DNA from: Tsukamurella sp. 8F
GTDB lineage: Bacteria; Actinomycetota; Actinomycetes; Mycobacteriales; Mycobacteriaceae
Assembly (NCBI RefSeq): GCF_029167375.1
Contig: NZ_JARFTP010000024.1
Location: 1-64,000 of the forward strand
DNA: 64,000 nucleotides
Direction of reading: 5' to 3'
Part shown: positions 63,456-64,000 of the stretch, piece by piece
Numbering within the stretch: position 1 is the first letter of the stretch
How the letters are laid out: every line of letters begins with the position of its first letter
Program-made: the position numbers and the translations under genes
Notes under the pieces: generated by a model
The model's database searches: none
Told to the model about the DNA's origin: nothing
The model's input: the letters and a program-made list of their open reading frames with translations, nothing else

Positions 63456-64000
63456 ATGGACGGCATGGACTTCGAACCCGTCGGCACCGGCGACGACCGA
63501 CCCGGCACGGTGCCCACTCCCCGACGCGCGCATACACGCCTCGTGCTCGCGGGCGTCGCGGCTGCGGTGATCGCCCTCGACATCCTGACGAAGTGCCTGG
63601 TCGTGGCGAAGATCGATCCCGAACATCCGGTGCGCATCATCGGCGACGCGGTGACCCTGCGCCTGATCCGCAACTCCGGCGCAGCGTTCTCGATGGCCAC
63701 GGGGATGACCTGGGTGCTCTCGCTCATCGCGATCGGCGTCATCGTGTGGGTGATCCGCATGGGCTCGCGGCTGCAGTCGCTGTGGTGGGCGGTGGGCCTC
63801 GGCCTCGTCGTCGGCGGTGCGAGCGGCAACCTGATCGATCGCATCTTCCGCTCGCCCGGCGTGCTGCGTGGCCACGTCGTCGACTTCGTGTCTGTCGGGT
63901 GGTGGCCCGTCTTCAATGTGGCCGACTCGGCCATCTGCTGCGCGGCCGTGCTGCTGGTGGGGCTGACGGTGTTCGGTCGTGACCCGTACGAGGGCTTCGC
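63456..64000 (+). CDS. lspA: Prolipoprotein signal peptidase LspA (3' end outside window)
   Basis: The first 181 residues of an aspartyl membrane protease that cleaves signal peptides of diacylated prolipoproteins, including the two just upstream. Four transmembrane segments are visible. Conserved blocks are [43 protein letters not shown] (catalytic Asp) and [11 protein letters not shown] (catalytic Asp). The first ATG has AGGGG four bases upstream; an ATG three codons later is the alternative. The gene continues past the right edge. Confidence 0.94.
   Translation, partial: MDGMDFEPVGTGDDRPGTVPTPRRAHTRLVLAGVAAAVIALDILTKCLVVAKIDPEHPVRIIGDAVTLRLIRNSGAAFSMATGMTWVLSLIAIGVIVWVIRMGSRLQSLWWAVGLGLVVGGASGNLIDRIFRSPGVLRGHVVDFVSVGWWPVFNVADSAICCAAVLLVGLTVFGRDPYEGF

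Overview
The window is high-GC actinobacterial chromosome from a mycolic-acid bacterium (order Mycobacteriales). Gene content and order follow the Mycobacterium tuberculosis Rv2145c-Rv2196 region: qcrCAB-ctaE, trpD, a DEDDh/UvrC fusion, RipC, PimB', FadD15, aroG, PknL, MptA, a polyprenyl synthase, metF, LppM, then the division and cell-wall (dcw) cluster down to wag31. Two points separate it from M. tuberculosis: ileS directly follows divIVA, as in Corynebacterium, and PknL carries PASTA repeats. A Tsukamurella/Gordonia-type organism fits, but the genus cannot be fixed from the sequence alone. I see no transposon, prophage, CRISPR array, tRNA or rRNA.

Layout. 1-2784: end of the cytochrome bc1-aa3 operon (qcrB start, qcrA, qcrC, ctaE; minus strand). 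2890-5203: trpD and small genes. 5231-9622: DNA-repair nuclease fusion, a Cys-rich small protein, a c-di-AMP riboswitch and two NlpC/P60 peptidoglycan hydrolases. 9683-17188: envelope lipid and glycan functions (PimB', FadD15, an acyltransferase), two SRPBCC proteins, an ArsA-like protein and a ROK kinase. 17215-22122: an RNase, aroG, a propionyl-CoA synthetase-like enzyme and a ketopantoate-reductase-like enzyme. 22151-29267: PknL and its DNA-binding partner, MptA, IdsA-type synthase, metF and LppM. 29326-32969: FAD oxidoreductase, GNAT, a HEPN-family protein and DUF3040. 33522-52617: the dcw cluster mraZ-rsmH-ftsL-ftsI-murE-murF-mraY-murD-ftsW-murG-murC-ftsQ-ftsZ-pgeF-yggS-sepF. 52768-58420: yggT, divIVA, a membrane protein and ileS. 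58429-64000: dinB, a PAS-GGDEF protein, ansA, two lipoproteins and the start of lspA.

How the genes work together. Most of the window builds or polices the cell envelope: precursor synthesis (murC-F, mraY, murG), septal and polar machinery (ftsI/W/Q/Z, sepF, divIVA), hydrolases (NlpC/P60), lipoglycans (pimB', mptA), and the signals that control them (PknL, c-di-AMP). Start and stop codons overlap repeatedly (ATGA, GTGA, TGATG, CTGA, TTGA), so translational coupling is extensive.

Regulation is where the window is most informative. I find a c-di-AMP (ydaO) riboswitch, a translational ileS T-box, a four-copy MraZ box array, a PafBC-type DNA-damage promoter in front of a small CxxC protein, and a LexA-like SOS box on the promoter of a HEPN-family gene. 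There is also an ftsZ terminator whose loop holds the -10 box of the next gene, and a recurring leaderless promoter layout (TAnnnT, 6-7 bases, start codon).
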